57,105 nt of DNA from Nemertoderma westbladi (GCA_032718475.1 JAUCBJ010007117.1:1-57105), one strand, 5' to 3'. Positions 22,067 through 32,754 are shown, numbered from the stretch's first letter. The notes: generated by a model not told the origin, from the sequence alone. Numbers and translations: made by a program.

Positions 22067-22126
22067 CCAATAGGAGAGTGATTGCGTCACCTTATTGCAT
22101 CACCCCATCCGGATCACCTATAAATT
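22067..22126 (+). promoter_or_regulatory. Candidate promoter of BEL element 2 (CCAAT and TATA)
   Basis: CCAAT at 22067-22071 is followed 47 bp later by TATAAATT at 22119-22126, on the strand and side expected for transcription of the gag, pol and ORF3 genes. A start near 22150 is inferred. The LTR limits are not established. Confidence 0.45.
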
Positions 22127-25032
22127 GGCGGTTTGCCGGTAGAGCCTGTCATCACATGATCTTCTTCTGTACCTGCACTGCTGTTATACTTGCTGAGCTG
22201 TCTCTATTCATTTTTGACGGATATTTTAGCGTATTTTCTGCAATTTGCTAATTTTGATTAATTTCTTGAAATGATTTGCTAGTGCGATTACTCTTGATTG
22301 TGTTTCTCAATTAATTCCTTCGATTACTGCTAATTACAACTGGAACTATGATTTCTACCTTTTGATTAATGGTTCTATGTGATTCCTTTCTGCGCAATAA
22401 TCCTAAGGGATTTCTGAGACTGTCAGACTTTGTGATTTGCATGCGCCGCTACGGTAGCTATTAGCATAATGGAGGGCTAAGGTGCCAGTGGGCGGTGGGC
22501 ACATCGGGGGGTTAGCGACGAAGGGAGAGCGGAGGATTCAAAAGCGAGCAACGCTGGCGGGGGGTCACCGTTGCGGTCGGGAAGTTCACGCTGTGGTATG
22601 CAGACCATTCGCTGGTACAGTAATTAGGGGGCTGATGATCCAGGTTTCGTCTCTATTTAGTATTAGGGGGGCAGGAATCAGGTTAGTTAGGAGTCCTATA
22701 TGTACCCGGGAGAGGCCTGCACGTATCACAACGTTGAGTGTGGAGTACGAATAGTGAGTCGCATAATTGTGGGCTATACAGTAGTTAACTGCATAATTGC
22801 GAACTGTGATTGCTGACGCTGATTGGTGTGTTATTGAAGTGTGCCTATGATTATGAATGTTTAGGTAGGTGCTCTTTTCTCTTTGATTGATTTCTATTTC
22901 TTAGTTACAACAATTAGTTACTGATTAGGTCAAAGTAATACGGCAATTTAGGCTATTACTAGCGAAACCTGTTGCATGATAAATTAGAATTACGTATTCT
23001 GGAACTCTTAGTAATTAGTACGCTGTTAAATATTTGTGACTGTAATTGATTAGTAAAAATTAAGAATTAGTACGCAGCATAGCGGAGAGTAGCTAAGGTA
23101 ATAATTAGAGTACTGTAAACTATTCACGCTGAGCGGTTATTTGCATTAGCGGGCAATCAGCTAGATCGCACTATTCGGTACGCACGAAACGCTAGTAATT
23201 TGCTGGCCTAAAGCCAGCGGCAGGCAAGTTTAGACCCAGAGCGGTACTATCCACGAGAGACAAATACTGTACCATTTTGATAATTTAAATATTCTCGCAT
23301 TCACACATTACGTTAAGGAACCCCCAGTATTCGCGATTAGGAAAGACGTAGGCAATAGCGTGCTTTAATAGTGATAGAATTAGGCGTAGGAATACTCTGA
23401 GTGCAAAGCCTCTCGCACTCGTCTTAAGTAAGCTTAGGGAGCCGACTCGGGTTTATTGTTTTGGTTATTCCCGCGTGGCTCATAGATTCGAACAGTTAGC
23501 TCTCTATTGAGCAATCGGTAGAGAAAGGAACAAGCGATTTTGCAGGAGTTGTGTAAAATTAGTAAAATATATTAGCGGACGGCAGATTAGCGCCATCCAA
23601 CGGTAAGTAGCGGTTTTGTATTTAGCAACCCTTACAATTTAGTAATATCACGCTCCTGATCCCCTTTACTTAACAGTAGAGCAGTCTTTGTGTCTTATTG
23701 GTTAGGCGAGAGCTCATTAGGTTGGCAGAAGGATATTAACGGGTATTGGTCTGTTCAACAGTTCTGCTGTTAGTATAGAGGTCGCGGTTGTTTATCAGTG
23801 ATACGTGCTTTGTTTTGCTGTACTGCGTACAGTAAATACGAATTAGATTACTGTATTAGGTACTGTACTGCGTACGGTGAGACATAGAGTATTCTTAGGC
23901 TGTTAGTTGTATCACAGTATTGAGTAATAAATTGGAGCACGTGATCGTCTGCTGTAGGCTATAGGCTAGCGTACAGTAAGACATTGAGTATATTCTTTTA
24001 GGCTGTTAGTTTAGATTACTGTATTCACTGGCTGCGTACAATAATACAGTAGTACATTAGGCTGATTGCTGTTACTGCGTACGGTAGAAGGGACATTTGT
24101 TTTGCCGTACCACACACAGTATCATTAGGCTGTTAGGTTGGTGTACTGTTTTACTTACTGTACTGCATACAGTGGATGTACGGTAGTGCGTTTTGCTAAT
24201 TGCGAATACAGCAGTTCCTTAGGCCTTAGGGCAAATTGTAATTAGTAAGTTTTTTGAAAATTTTAGCTAGGTTTGCGAGAATTCAGTTTCGGTCAAAATT
24301 ATTTTGTAAAATTCTAGAGTTTTGTACCGGTATGTTAGGTAACCGCTTAGTTATTTTATACCATCTGGAGATACATGGCAAGACGGAACTTCTGAGTTTG
24401 GGGTTCGTGTGGGTCTGCCGGTTCGGTTTGCAATCAGCGAAGGGCCTGAATCTTTGGACGCGGACGTGGAATCTCACAGCAAACAAGGTTAGTTGTTCTG
24501 TTGGCACCAGTGTGTTTGTGGAAGCAGTAAAAAATTATCGGTTGTTTAACTGCGAAGCTGAACTCAATTTATTAGTTAGGATATTTAGGTTTTGCCGGCC
24601 ATGGTTTTTTGAATCGCTCAAGTTAGAGAGAGAGTTAGAGAGAGTCGCAACCCGAAGATGTAGCCACGCGCTAGTGGACACATATAATATTTGAAATTAA
24701 AATTACGTTGATTAGAACTATATATATAAAATTAGAAATATTCGGGTGGCAAGTATATTTTGAATATTTTGTATTAGATTCAAAGTTATTTTGTGTCATA
24801 CCGGTATTTAATGCTATATAGTAGCTATATAATAATATTTTTGTTTAAATATTGTGCTAGTATTTGCTATAACTATACCCCATTAAATTCACAATATTGC
24901 ATTGCGAATTTATTTTGACATTTGGACCAACTGATTATTAGACAAATAATTTGACCGTATTTTCGGTTAAATTATAATTATATCTCGAACTTTTGCGAGA
25001 TATTTTGCCGGAAGGCAAACATTATTTGGACT
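22127..25032 (+). other. Long leader or LTR of BEL element 2
   Basis: About 2.9 kb without a convincing gene. It contains G-rich stretches (22480-22700), a small unrecognised frame (24254-24694) and, just before the gag start, a TTTTGCC/GGCAAAC hairpin (25002-25020). A primer-binding site could not be fixed. Confidence 0.4.
23815..24215 (+). repeat. Degenerate tandem repeats with GCGTACGGTA motifs
   Basis: Units of about 60-110 bp repeat TACTGCGTACRGTA (partly palindromic) and TTAGGCTGTTAG, for example near 23825, 23870, 23970, 24045, 24085 and 24165. They lie in the leader/LTR of element 2. Confidence 0.6.
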
Positions 25033-27423
25033 ATGAGTGTCTCAGACAAGGAGGCACTAGAGGACAGCTACGAGACGGTGGCCGGACCGCCGACTGACGA
25101 TAGCGTAAACATTACTGTTGATGACAATGCCGACTATGACGACGCAGCGAGCGACGCTGACGTAAGTGAACAGGAGGACGAGACAGTGACTAGTGAGGAA
25201 GAACAACAACCTCAAATAATAGTATTAGGATCCCCTACCGCTACTGTAAGGAAGGATTGTACAGCAACCCAACCAGAGGTGAGTGATAGGGAGGGTAGTG
25301 TAGCAGAAGCGAGAGCCCGGAGCCCGGTTTCCAGACCTGTGGGTATGGTAAGTGCCGTGGTCCCGACGGCTGTTAGGAGTACCCGTAGTTCCCGAAATAA
25401 TCCTTCAAGTCCGCCGAGTGTGAGTCAGGTAAGCGAGAGAGAACTGGATATCGCGATAAAGAAAAAACTTCGCGCGCATGCCGGACATATAACACGGACG
25501 ACGGACAAGGTAAGGAAGATGTTAGACGCGAAGTTGCGCGAGCTGGAAGAGAAAGGTAAGCGTGAGCAAGCGGAACGCGAACAGAAGGAACGCGAACTCC
25601 AACTTGAACGCGAACTCCAACTTGAACGCGAACGGGAAGCGAAAGAACGCGAACTTCAATTCGAGCGCGAACAGAAGAAACGCGAATTCCAACTTGAACG
25701 CGAACGTAAGGAACGCGAACTCGAGATCGAGAAAGAGCGACAAGCGTTGTATGAAGAGAAGGCGCGTGTGGAAGAAGAGGGCGCAGCGAGACGAGCGAGA
25801 GAAGAAGAAGAACGTAAACTGGCGCAGTTGGAAAGTGCGAGATTAAGTTTAGAGAGCGAAGAACGGACTAGGAAGGCGAATGAAATCGCCGAGAAGGGGA
25901 TGCGAATGATCGAAGAATGTGGGGCGAGTGTAGGGACAGAGTTGCGAGAACTGTTCGCACTGCAGAAGGCCGAACAGGAAGCGAGAACTCCGACTATACG
26001 CGAGTCGACGACGACCAGAATTCCTATACCCGGTCCAGCTATTACGAGTACACGGATCGCTAAACCGTTCTCTACATATCGCACGCCAGTTGGTATTAGT
26101 GCTTCACCTATCGCGCAGGATCTACGTCATCGGAACACCGCACCACTATATACCGAACGCGACAACGGAGAATTTAGAGAAGAAACTCCGACGGGACGAG
26201 TACTTGGCGAACCGAACCCGCGGGTTTGGAATACGCGGACGGAGCGCCGACCCAGTTCGACGGAGAACTTCCGGGTTAAACCGGAAGAGGGATCATATGA
26301 GAGACAGCGAATTACTCAGATAGAGCCGACTATACAACAGAACCCTAGCCAGGAATTTATTACGAGGGATGAGTTAAGTGCTAGTTTAGCGCAAGCTATA
26401 TCGCCGCACATCCAACCTATAACGGACATGCTTAGCAACCTACGGTTAAAGGAAGCAGCCCAGGTAAGAAGTAATTCAAATCCCAGCAGGCCTGAGTTAG
26501 ATAAAGTCCAGCCTAGTCAACGAGTACGCATATCGGAGGAGACTATACCAAATAGACCTCAGGTAAGGACGCCTGTCCCGAACATCTCTAATCCCAATTT
26601 CGAAAATTCGGCGGAAAGATTTATTGAGGAGGCTTGGGTCAGGGCCTCGGCGCGCAAACCATCGCGAGTGCTAAGGACTGACACCGAGTCAAGCGATGAA
26701 GAGGAAGACATGAGACGTCAGAAGTCCCGAAACTATAAGGAAAGAAGGACGGAGGCGGAGCAGGTAAGTTTGAACCACCGGGAAAGGACCAGACTTAACA
26801 ACCCTGCGGAACTAAACCATTTGTTAACCCGGAACGACGCAACCCTTAGGGACATAGGTAAGTTTGCTGCTAGGCAAGGACTGCCGACGCAACAACCCCA
26901 GAAGTTTATGGGCAACCATAAGCATTGGAGGACCTTTAAAACCTATGTCGACGAGCAGCTAACCAACAGCACCTTTACTCCCAACGAGAAGTTCAACTAT
27001 TTGCTTCAGATGCTCCATCGAGAACCTAGAGCCATTGCGGATAACTTCGTCGGCAATGAGAGGGCATTTGAGCTAGCAATGAAGATGCTTAGTGACATCT
27101 ACGGGAATAAAACGAAGATGGCGCAGTCGATAGTAGAAGACTTGGGTAAGGGCGGAAGGATTACAACTCCGTTAGAGCTGTTGAACTTAGCGAACGCTAT
27201 TTCGAACGCATTGGACATCTTGAGGACGGTGAATCTACCTCATCATGGTGATCACGCCGAAGTTTTGAAAAGCGTAATAAGACGTCTAAACATGCGTTAT
27301 CGACAGAAATGGCGCAAATTAGAGAATAAGTTGGAGGGTCAAGGTAAGGTGTTGACACTTCAGCATATTCATGACATGATAGCCACAGACGCAGTAGCAG
27401 AGATGAAATCAAACTTCTCATAA
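25033..27423 (+). CDS. Gag of BEL element 2
   Basis: A 796-aa structural protein. It starts with an acidic stretch (DNADYDDAASDADVSEQEDE). A long charged, probably coiled-coil region follows (about residues 160-330) with tandem EREL/QLERE repeats. A disordered middle comes next. The C-terminal DUF1759-type core (about 600-796) contains PQKFMGNHKHWRTFKTYVDE, KFNYLLQML and SDIYGNKTKMAQSIVEDLGK, as in other BEL Gags. Two family palindromes lie inside (25332, 26213) in different codon phases. It ends with a UAA that is in the same frame as pol, six bases before the pol ATG. The zinc knuckles are encoded in pol, not here. Confidence 0.9.
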   Translation: MSVSDKEALEDSYETVAGPPTDDSVNITVDDNADYDDAASDADVSEQEDETVTSEEEQQPQIIVLGSPTATVRKDCTATQPEVSDREGSVAEARARSPVSRPVGMVSAVVPTAVRSTRSSRNNPSSPPSVSQVSERELDIAIKKKLRAHAGHITRTTDKVRKMLDAKLRELEEKGKREQAEREQKERELQLERELQLEREREAKERELQFEREQKKREFQLERERKERELEIEKERQALYEEKARVEEEGAARRAREEEERKLAQLESARLSLESEERTRKANEIAEKGMRMIEECGASVGTELRELFALQKAEQEARTPTIRESTTTRIPIPGPAITSTRIAKPFSTYRTPVGISASPIAQDLRHRNTAPLYTERDNGEFREETPTGRVLGEPNPRVWNTRTERRPSSTENFRVKPEEGSYERQRITQIEPTIQQNPSQEFITRDELSASLAQAISPHIQPITDMLSNLRLKEAAQVRSNSNPSRPELDKVQPSQRVRISEETIPNRPQVRTPVPNISNPNFENSAERFIEEAWVRASARKPSRVLRTDTESSDEEEDMRRQKSRNYKERRTEAEQVSLNHRERTRLNNPAELNHLLTRNDATLRDIGKFAARQGLPTQQPQKFMGNHKHWRTFKTYVDEQLTNSTFTPNEKFNYLLQMLHREPRAIADNFVGNERAFELAMKMLSDIYGNKTKMAQSIVEDLGKGGRITTPLELLNLANAISNALDILRTVNLPHHGDHAEVLKSVIRRLNMRYRQKWRKLENKLEGQGKVLTLQHIHDMIATDAVAEMKSNFS
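25332..25348 (+). repeat. Family-2 palindrome, copy 1 (in gag)
   Basis: CAGACCTGTGGGTATGG, read as R-P-V-G-M; starts at codon position 3. The weakest copy (one arm mismatch). Confidence 0.6.
26213..26229 (+). repeat. Family-2 palindrome, copy 2 (in gag)
   Basis: CGAACCCGCGGGTTTGG with a perfect core AACCCGCGGGTT, read as P-N-P-R-V-W; starts at codon position 2. Confidence 0.8.
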
Positions 27424-27429
27424 GAGAAT

Positions 27430-30400
27430 ATGAGAGAGTCTAAACCTGTTACCGGTAAGTCTATGGTAAGTTTTGACGATGACAGGACCACTGTGACTTA
27501 TAACTCAGTAGACAGATATAATTCGAGTACCCCAGCCTTTAGATCAGACTCGCGAGTATGGTCAGGTGAGCGGTTAGATAGACCTAGGTTAAAGCAACAG
27601 GAGTTGCCGGATGGATTTGTAGGTTGCCAATACTGTTTACTAAAGGAGGTAAGATCTGACGACCATAAGTTAGATAGTTGCAGACTGTTCAAAGAATTAA
27701 ATTCGGAACAGAGAAGAGTTCAAGTGCGGACGTTGGACACCTGTTGGGCATATCTTGCGCCAGGCCATGTACGGCGGCAGTGCCCGAACAGCAAGGACGG
27801 ATGCATGGAATGCGGCAGACTACATCACAAGTTGCTACATGCGGATTTCCACACCCCAACGGACCGTTACTTACAGCGAAATCCTCAAAGGAAGGGGAGC
27901 AAAGAACCCATATCGATAAGAAGGAATACGTATACTGGCATCCAGGACGATGGTTACCAACCAGGTTCGTCGGACGAGGATGGCGAGTCGAGCGCGAGAG
28001 AGGTGACCTGCCAAGGTTTCACCGCGGATAGTTCATCGACCAGCGCGCAGACGTATCTATCATCGGCCACGTCGGAAATATTTAGTGTGATTCCGGTGAA
28101 ACTCACTGGCGATAAGGGATCGAAGCGAATATATGTGATGTTGGACACTGCGTCTACATTATCGTATATCGACGAAGAAGTGGAGAGAGCTGTTTCTAGC
28201 TTCCAGGACGCCGAGGAGATCCAAATAGAGTTGAAGTCTATGCATGGGGTAGGAGACCTCAAGGGACACAGAATTTCGGTAGAACTAGATTCCCTACTTC
28301 CGAGAGACCAACACACTCGACTAGAAAGGAAAGCTTTGCCATTGGACGGATTCAAGTGTCTAGCTATGAAGGGATTCGGCAGGCAGTTAGGTAAGGTGCC
28401 GCCGATGAGTCCCATAGCACAGGAGTATTTTGACAAGCTCAGGATACCCAGACACCAGGTAGGTTATAGGAATGTTTCTATGTTGATTGGTGCAGAACAG
28501 CTGATCGCACACCAGATATGGGAAACGAGACCAGCTGAGCCGCATGTCAATGGACCACATGCCCATAGGACTATACTAGGTTGGTATACAAGAGTACCCA
28601 TGTCTTATGAGTTTACAGGTGGCGACAAGCCAATGGATAGATACGACGAATTACAGCCTATAACTCAACCACCGTTAGTAGAACCACCGGACATAGACGA
28701 GTTTAGGAGAACCTGTATTGACCACTATAGTGACTTTAGCGAGTCGGACGAGGAGTTGATTCCCGATAATGTTAGGTTGTCGGAACCACTTCATAATGAC
28801 CGGACAGATAGTGAACCCGAGGACTACTGTTATCAGACCCGTGGGTCTGGTTCAGCGGCCCACGCCACTTATCTGACTAACGTTTTGACTTATACAGACA
28901 TAGTGGAGGGTCAAGTGGCTAAATATCGAGACCTAGACATTTTCCAATACAGTGAGGAGGAATTACAGAAGGAATTGATATGCCAGGACCTCGAGACAGG
29001 AGCCAGAACCGTCGAATGGCTGGATAGGGACGCAATGGAACCCGGTGGATATGACCTAGCCATGTCTACTGATGAGAAACGGTCACTGGAGATGATGGAA
29101 GATACCATACGTCTACTACCGACTGGACATTTTGAAGTTGGAATGTTGTGGCGTCGACAACCTCCTAAGTTGGAGAACAACTATAACTTAGCCTTGAAAA
29201 GATTGAACGGAGTAAGGGCTCGGTTGTTAAGGAATCCGGACATTAGGGAGAAGTATTGCGCCCAGATCAACAACTATTTTGCCAAGGGATTTGCTGGGAA
29301 GGTAGAGGACCCTGACTTAGTGACAGACCAGACTTATTACCTTCCACACCACTATGTGACTCACCCTGACAAACCAGACAAAGTCCGAGTAGTCAACGAC
29401 TGCGCAGCAGTCTATAGAGGTATGTCCCTGAATTCAGAGTTGATGGATGGTCCCAACCTGAATAACTATTTGATAGGAATACTGTTGCGTTTTAGACAGC
29501 GGCGATTCGCATTTACTTGTGACATCGAGGCGATGTTCCACCAGGTAAGAGCCTGTAAGGCAGACCAGGATAGCCTTCGCTTTCTCTGGTACGAGAATGA
29601 AGACTTATCCGGCCCAGTGGTTACATACCAAATGTACGTTAGGATATTTGGCGCCCGCGATAGTCCGAATGGCACGTTGTTTGTTCTAAAGAAAACGGCA
29701 ACAGCCCAGATTGGTAAGTATCCAGTAGAAGTAATCGAGTCTATATTGAGAAACTTCTATATGGACGACGGATTGGTGTCCAAGGACACGGCGGAACAAG
29801 CCATAGAAGTGGCTCACGGCCTGCAGGAGTGCTTGGCTACAGGGGGATTTCCTCTGACCAAGTTCACTACTAACTCGGAGGCCCTATTAGAGTCGTTCCC
29901 AGTAAAAGATCGCGGGAGCGGAGACATAGAATTGGGGGTAGAACCAATCCCCATGGCGCGAGTACTGGGACTCGCTTGGAACCCGAACTCAGACAAGTTC
30001 CAGGTAAGAGTTAGATTTGAGCCCAGTAGCCCAGACAAAGTTTTGACAAAGAGAATTTGCTTATCGACATTAAGTAGACTATTTGACCCGATGAACTTTA
30101 TCAGTCCGGTAATATTACAGGCACTAGCGTGCATGAGGAAAATTTGGTTGTCCGACGTAGAGTGGGACGAACCAATATCTCCTATACATGCAAAGCAGTG
30201 GAGGGAGTGGGAAGCCGAGTTGCATCTATTGAAAAACATAGACGTACCCCGTTCCTACTTTCCGAATCAGCTGGTATTCCCAGCTGATCTCGAACTCCAC
30301 CTATTTAGTGACGCAAGTGACACCGGCTTTGGTATGGTAGCCTACCTTCGCCGAGAGGTAAGTCAGGACAAATTTGAGACGGCCTTTGTGACTTCTAGAT

Positions 30401-32754
30401 CAAAGACAATGCCGGTCAAATACATGACTGTCCCTCGTGCAGAGTTACAGGCGGCTGTAGTTTCAGTCGAGGTAAGTAAGCAAATAACTGAGGAGTTAGA
30501 TACGACATTGACCTTATTCTATTGGACGGACGCATCCTTGGTGTTAGTATACATTGCGGCCGACAATATTGCACTAAAGACATTTGTGGCCAACAGACGC
30601 GCTCAGATCGTTGATTTTTCGACGAAGGAACAATGGAGACATTGTCCGGGAGTGTTGAACCCGGCCGACATAACTTCGAGAGGTGCAATGCCGGCGGAAT
30701 TCTTTCAGGAAGTGTCTCAGGAGTTTTGGTTGCATGGACCTGATTTTCTAACGAGGACACAGGAACATTGGCCAGAGCGACTAAAGATAGTGACCAATCC
30801 GATGCCTGAAGATGCAGAAGTCAAGGTGGAGAAAGTCTCTAAGTCGAAGTCTAAAGCCAAACTTAAGTCATTGGAGCGGCCTGAAGAGTCATTGGAGCGG
30901 CCTGAAGAGTCATTGGAGCGGCCTGAAGAGTCATTGGAGCGGCCCGGAGACCTGTCAGACCAACAGACTTACGTGACTACTAGGTCCGGAAGGGTAAGTT
31001 ATGACGTAAAACCACCCTTACAGACTAAACCAGAGTCACAGTTGGTAAGTGACGGACAGAAAATGACCGACAAAATGGATCCTTTGGTTTCCAAACCTGC
31101 GGGTTTGGATTCGAAACTTCCATTAGTTAGCGGACAACCGTCGCTGGCATTAGAGTCATGCAGTGTTTATGACAAATTACTAAATTCGTCTGCCTCTTGG
31201 CTGACAATTTGTAAAAGAACTGCGTGGTTAAGCCGATACATTTTGTACCTTTGTTTAAAACATTCGAAACATTTGAGAGAACCATCGAGCGCTAATAGTG
31301 AGCGAATTCAGAAATTGAAACAACCTCTGACAGAGGATGAGATTGATCTAGCGGAATTAAAGCATTTGAAACATTATCAAATGTGTGCCTTCCCTAAAGA
31401 ATTCCATCTATTATCGGCTCATCGACCAGTTCTCTATACACCCCTTAGAAAATGGAGTCCATTAATCCATAAGGGTTTAATTTGTCATAGATCGAGAATC
31501 CAGACTGTCGACATAAACTCACAGTTTCGGTTCCCAGGGATAATCCCTAATCACCCAATAGAATTGCAAAGAGCGATTCTATGGGATATACACAAGAGGT
31601 TACATCACGCGGGAAAGTTACACTGTTTGTCGGCAGCGAGACAGCGATTCATTCTATTGCAGCCAAGCAGGGCAGTTGGTACTATGTATGACGCCTGTCT
31701 GGTTTGCAAAAGAGTGAACGCCAGAGTATTGGAACAGGAGATGGCTGAACTCCCGGAAGCGAGAGTGCAGGCATATGACCCACCCTTTACGAACACAGGG
31801 GTGGATTGTTTTGGTCCGATTGAAGCAAAGAGTGGTCGGCTGACCCACAAACGATGGGGTCTGCTACTGACATGCATGGCTAGTAGAGCCATACACATTG
31901 AGCGTGTGGCAGACATGTCGACCAAATCTCTGCTCCTGGCCTTAAAGAGATTTATGGCCAGGAGAGGACTAGTAAAGGCGTTCTACTCCGATAAGGGTAC
32001 AAACTTTGTCGGGGGGAATAGCGAGTTGAACGCGGCTCATAAAGCGGCACAGAATAAAGAAATTTCTGCAGCACTTTTGCCGCAACGAGTAGAGTGGAGA
32101 TTTAATACTCCAGAAAGTCCTTGGAGAGGAGGAAGTTGGGAGCGTTTAGTTCGCTCTGTAAAACAGGCCATCGCCAAGACGTTGCCTGTGAACAAACAAC
32201 TTACCGACGACGAACTGGTCACAGCTTTCATTGAAATCGAGCATACCCTAAACTCGAGGCCGATAGCTATGTTACCAGACGGTGTTGCATTAACGCCGAA
32301 TCATTTGCTAATGCAGAGTCCAGCATTTCTTGTGCCGGCATCAGAACCCGTTAGTGCCGACCTATATAGTCGTAAGAGCTGGAAAATGACACAGTTTATT
32401 GCGTACACATTCTGGGAATATTGGCGGGAATACTATCTTCCCACCATATCCACCAGAACAAAGTGGTACAAAACGGTTCGGAGTCTCCAAAGAGGAGACT
32501 ACGTATTAATAAGCGAGCCGATTGTCAAGAGAAAATATTGGGAGACTGGAGTTATCTTGCACACACACCCAGACGTGCAAAACATAGTGCGCACAGTCAC
32601 TGTGAAAATTAGGTGCAAGTGTCCGCACCCAAAAAAGTGTAAAACTAATGGTTTACACACCTTGGACCGACCGGTCCAAGATATCGTGTTATTAGAGGAG
32701 ACACGTATCGAGACGGAAGATTATAATTTGTCTCCTGCCTCAAAACAGAGTTAG
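27430..32754 (+). CDS. Pol of BEL element 2
   Basis: A 1774-aa polyprotein. Cys/His knuckles come first (residues about 60-135; CMECGRLHH is normal but CWAYLAPGHVRRQC has Tyr where Cys is expected). Then come an aspartic protease (VMLDTAST, about 240), reverse transcriptase (CDIEAMFHQVR about 690; FYMDDGL about 775), RNase H (LFSDASDTG about 955; WRHCPGVLNPAD about 1068) and a linker with four SLERPEE-type repeats. Integrase follows, with HHCC residues ending CLVC and DDE residues in GVDCFGP, YSDKGTNF and WERLVRS. Its C-terminal domain is DUF5641-like and carries an added Cys-rich patch (CKCPHPKKCK). The frame is fully open. It is in frame with gag across one stop codon. Confidence 0.93.
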   Translation: MRESKPVTGKSMVSFDDDRTTVTYNSVDRYNSSTPAFRSDSRVWSGERLDRPRLKQQELPDGFVGCQYCLLKEVRSDDHKLDSCRLFKELNSEQRRVQVRTLDTCWAYLAPGHVRRQCPNSKDGCMECGRLHHKLLHADFHTPTDRYLQRNPQRKGSKEPISIRRNTYTGIQDDGYQPGSSDEDGESSAREVTCQGFTADSSSTSAQTYLSSATSEIFSVIPVKLTGDKGSKRIYVMLDTASTLSYIDEEVERAVSSFQDAEEIQIELKSMHGVGDLKGHRISVELDSLLPRDQHTRLERKALPLDGFKCLAMKGFGRQLGKVPPMSPIAQEYFDKLRIPRHQVGYRNVSMLIGAEQLIAHQIWETRPAEPHVNGPHAHRTILGWYTRVPMSYEFTGGDKPMDRYDELQPITQPPLVEPPDIDEFRRTCIDHYSDFSESDEELIPDNVRLSEPLHNDRTDSEPEDYCYQTRGSGSAAHATYLTNVLTYTDIVEGQVAKYRDLDIFQYSEEELQKELICQDLETGARTVEWLDRDAMEPGGYDLAMSTDEKRSLEMMEDTIRLLPTGHFEVGMLWRRQPPKLENNYNLALKRLNGVRARLLRNPDIREKYCAQINNYFAKGFAGKVEDPDLVTDQTYYLPHHYVTHPDKPDKVRVVNDCAAVYRGMSLNSELMDGPNLNNYLIGILLRFRQRRFAFTCDIEAMFHQVRACKADQDSLRFLWYENEDLSGPVVTYQMYVRIFGARDSPNGTLFVLKKTATAQIGKYPVEVIESILRNFYMDDGLVSKDTAEQAIEVAHGLQECLATGGFPLTKFTTNSEALLESFPVKDRGSGDIELGVEPIPMARVLGLAWNPNSDKFQVRVRFEPSSPDKVLTKRICLSTLSRLFDPMNFISPVILQALACMRKIWLSDVEWDEPISPIHAKQWREWEAELHLLKNIDVPRSYFPNQLVFPADLELHLFSDASDTGFGMVAYLRREVSQDKFETAFVTSRSKTMPVKYMTVPRAELQAAVVSVEVSKQITEELDTTLTLFYWTDASLVLVYIAADNIALKTFVANRRAQIVDFSTKEQWRHCPGVLNPADITSRGAMPAEFFQEVSQEFWLHGPDFLTRTQEHWPERLKIVTNPMPEDAEVKVEKVSKSKSKAKLKSLERPEESLERPEESLERPEESLERPGDLSDQQTYVTTRSGRVSYDVKPPLQTKPESQLVSDGQKMTDKMDPLVSKPAGLDSKLPLVSGQPSLALESCSVYDKLLNSSASWLTICKRTAWLSRYILYLCLKHSKHLREPSSANSERIQKLKQPLTEDEIDLAELKHLKHYQMCAFPKEFHLLSAHRPVLYTPLRKWSPLIHKGLICHRSRIQTVDINSQFRFPGIIPNHPIELQRAILWDIHKRLHHAGKLHCLSAARQRFILLQPSRAVGTMYDACLVCKRVNARVLEQEMAELPEARVQAYDPPFTNTGVDCFGPIEAKSGRLTHKRWGLLLTCMASRAIHIERVADMSTKSLLLALKRFMARRGLVKAFYSDKGTNFVGGNSELNAAHKAAQNKEISAALLPQRVEWRFNTPESPWRGGSWERLVRSVKQAIAKTLPVNKQLTDDELVTAFIEIEHTLNSRPIAMLPDGVALTPNHLLMQSPAFLVPASEPVSADLYSRKSWKMTQFIAYTFWEYWREYYLPTISTRTKWYKTVRSLQRGDYVLISEPIVKRKYWETGVILHTHPDVQNIVRTVTVKIRCKCPHPKKCKTNGLHTLDRPVQDIVLLEETRIETEDYNLSPASKQS
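28834..28850 (+). repeat. Family-2 palindrome, copy 3 (N-terminal pol)
   Basis: CAGACCCGTGGGTCTGG, read as Q-T-R-G-S-G; starts at codon position 1. Both arms carry the paired change A-to-G and T-to-C relative to the other copies, which keeps the pairing. Confidence 0.8.
30868..30951 (+). repeat. Four 21-bp repeats in pol (SLERPEE)
   Basis: TCATTGGAGCGGCCTGAAGAG occurs three times without change and once in an altered form, end to end, in the RNase H-integrase linker. It adds seven residues per unit. Element 3 has its own, unrelated repeat in the same linker. Confidence 0.9.
31092..31108 (+). repeat. Family-2 palindrome, copy 4 (RNase H-integrase linker)
   Basis: CAAACCTGCGGGTTTGG, read as K-P-A-G-L; starts at codon position 3. 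Element 3 has its own palindrome in the same linker (48520). Confidence 0.8.

Noticed and set aside
24254-24694. 146-codon ORF in the leader of element 2
   Set aside because: No recognisable domain, ordinary composition for a random frame, and no counterpart in element 3.
32662-32682. CTTGGACCGACCGGTCCAAG in pol of element 2 as an eighth palindrome copy
   Set aside because: The sequence is unrelated to the family motif; it encodes the LDRPVQD segment, similar to VDRPTQR in element 3, so protein constraint can explain it.
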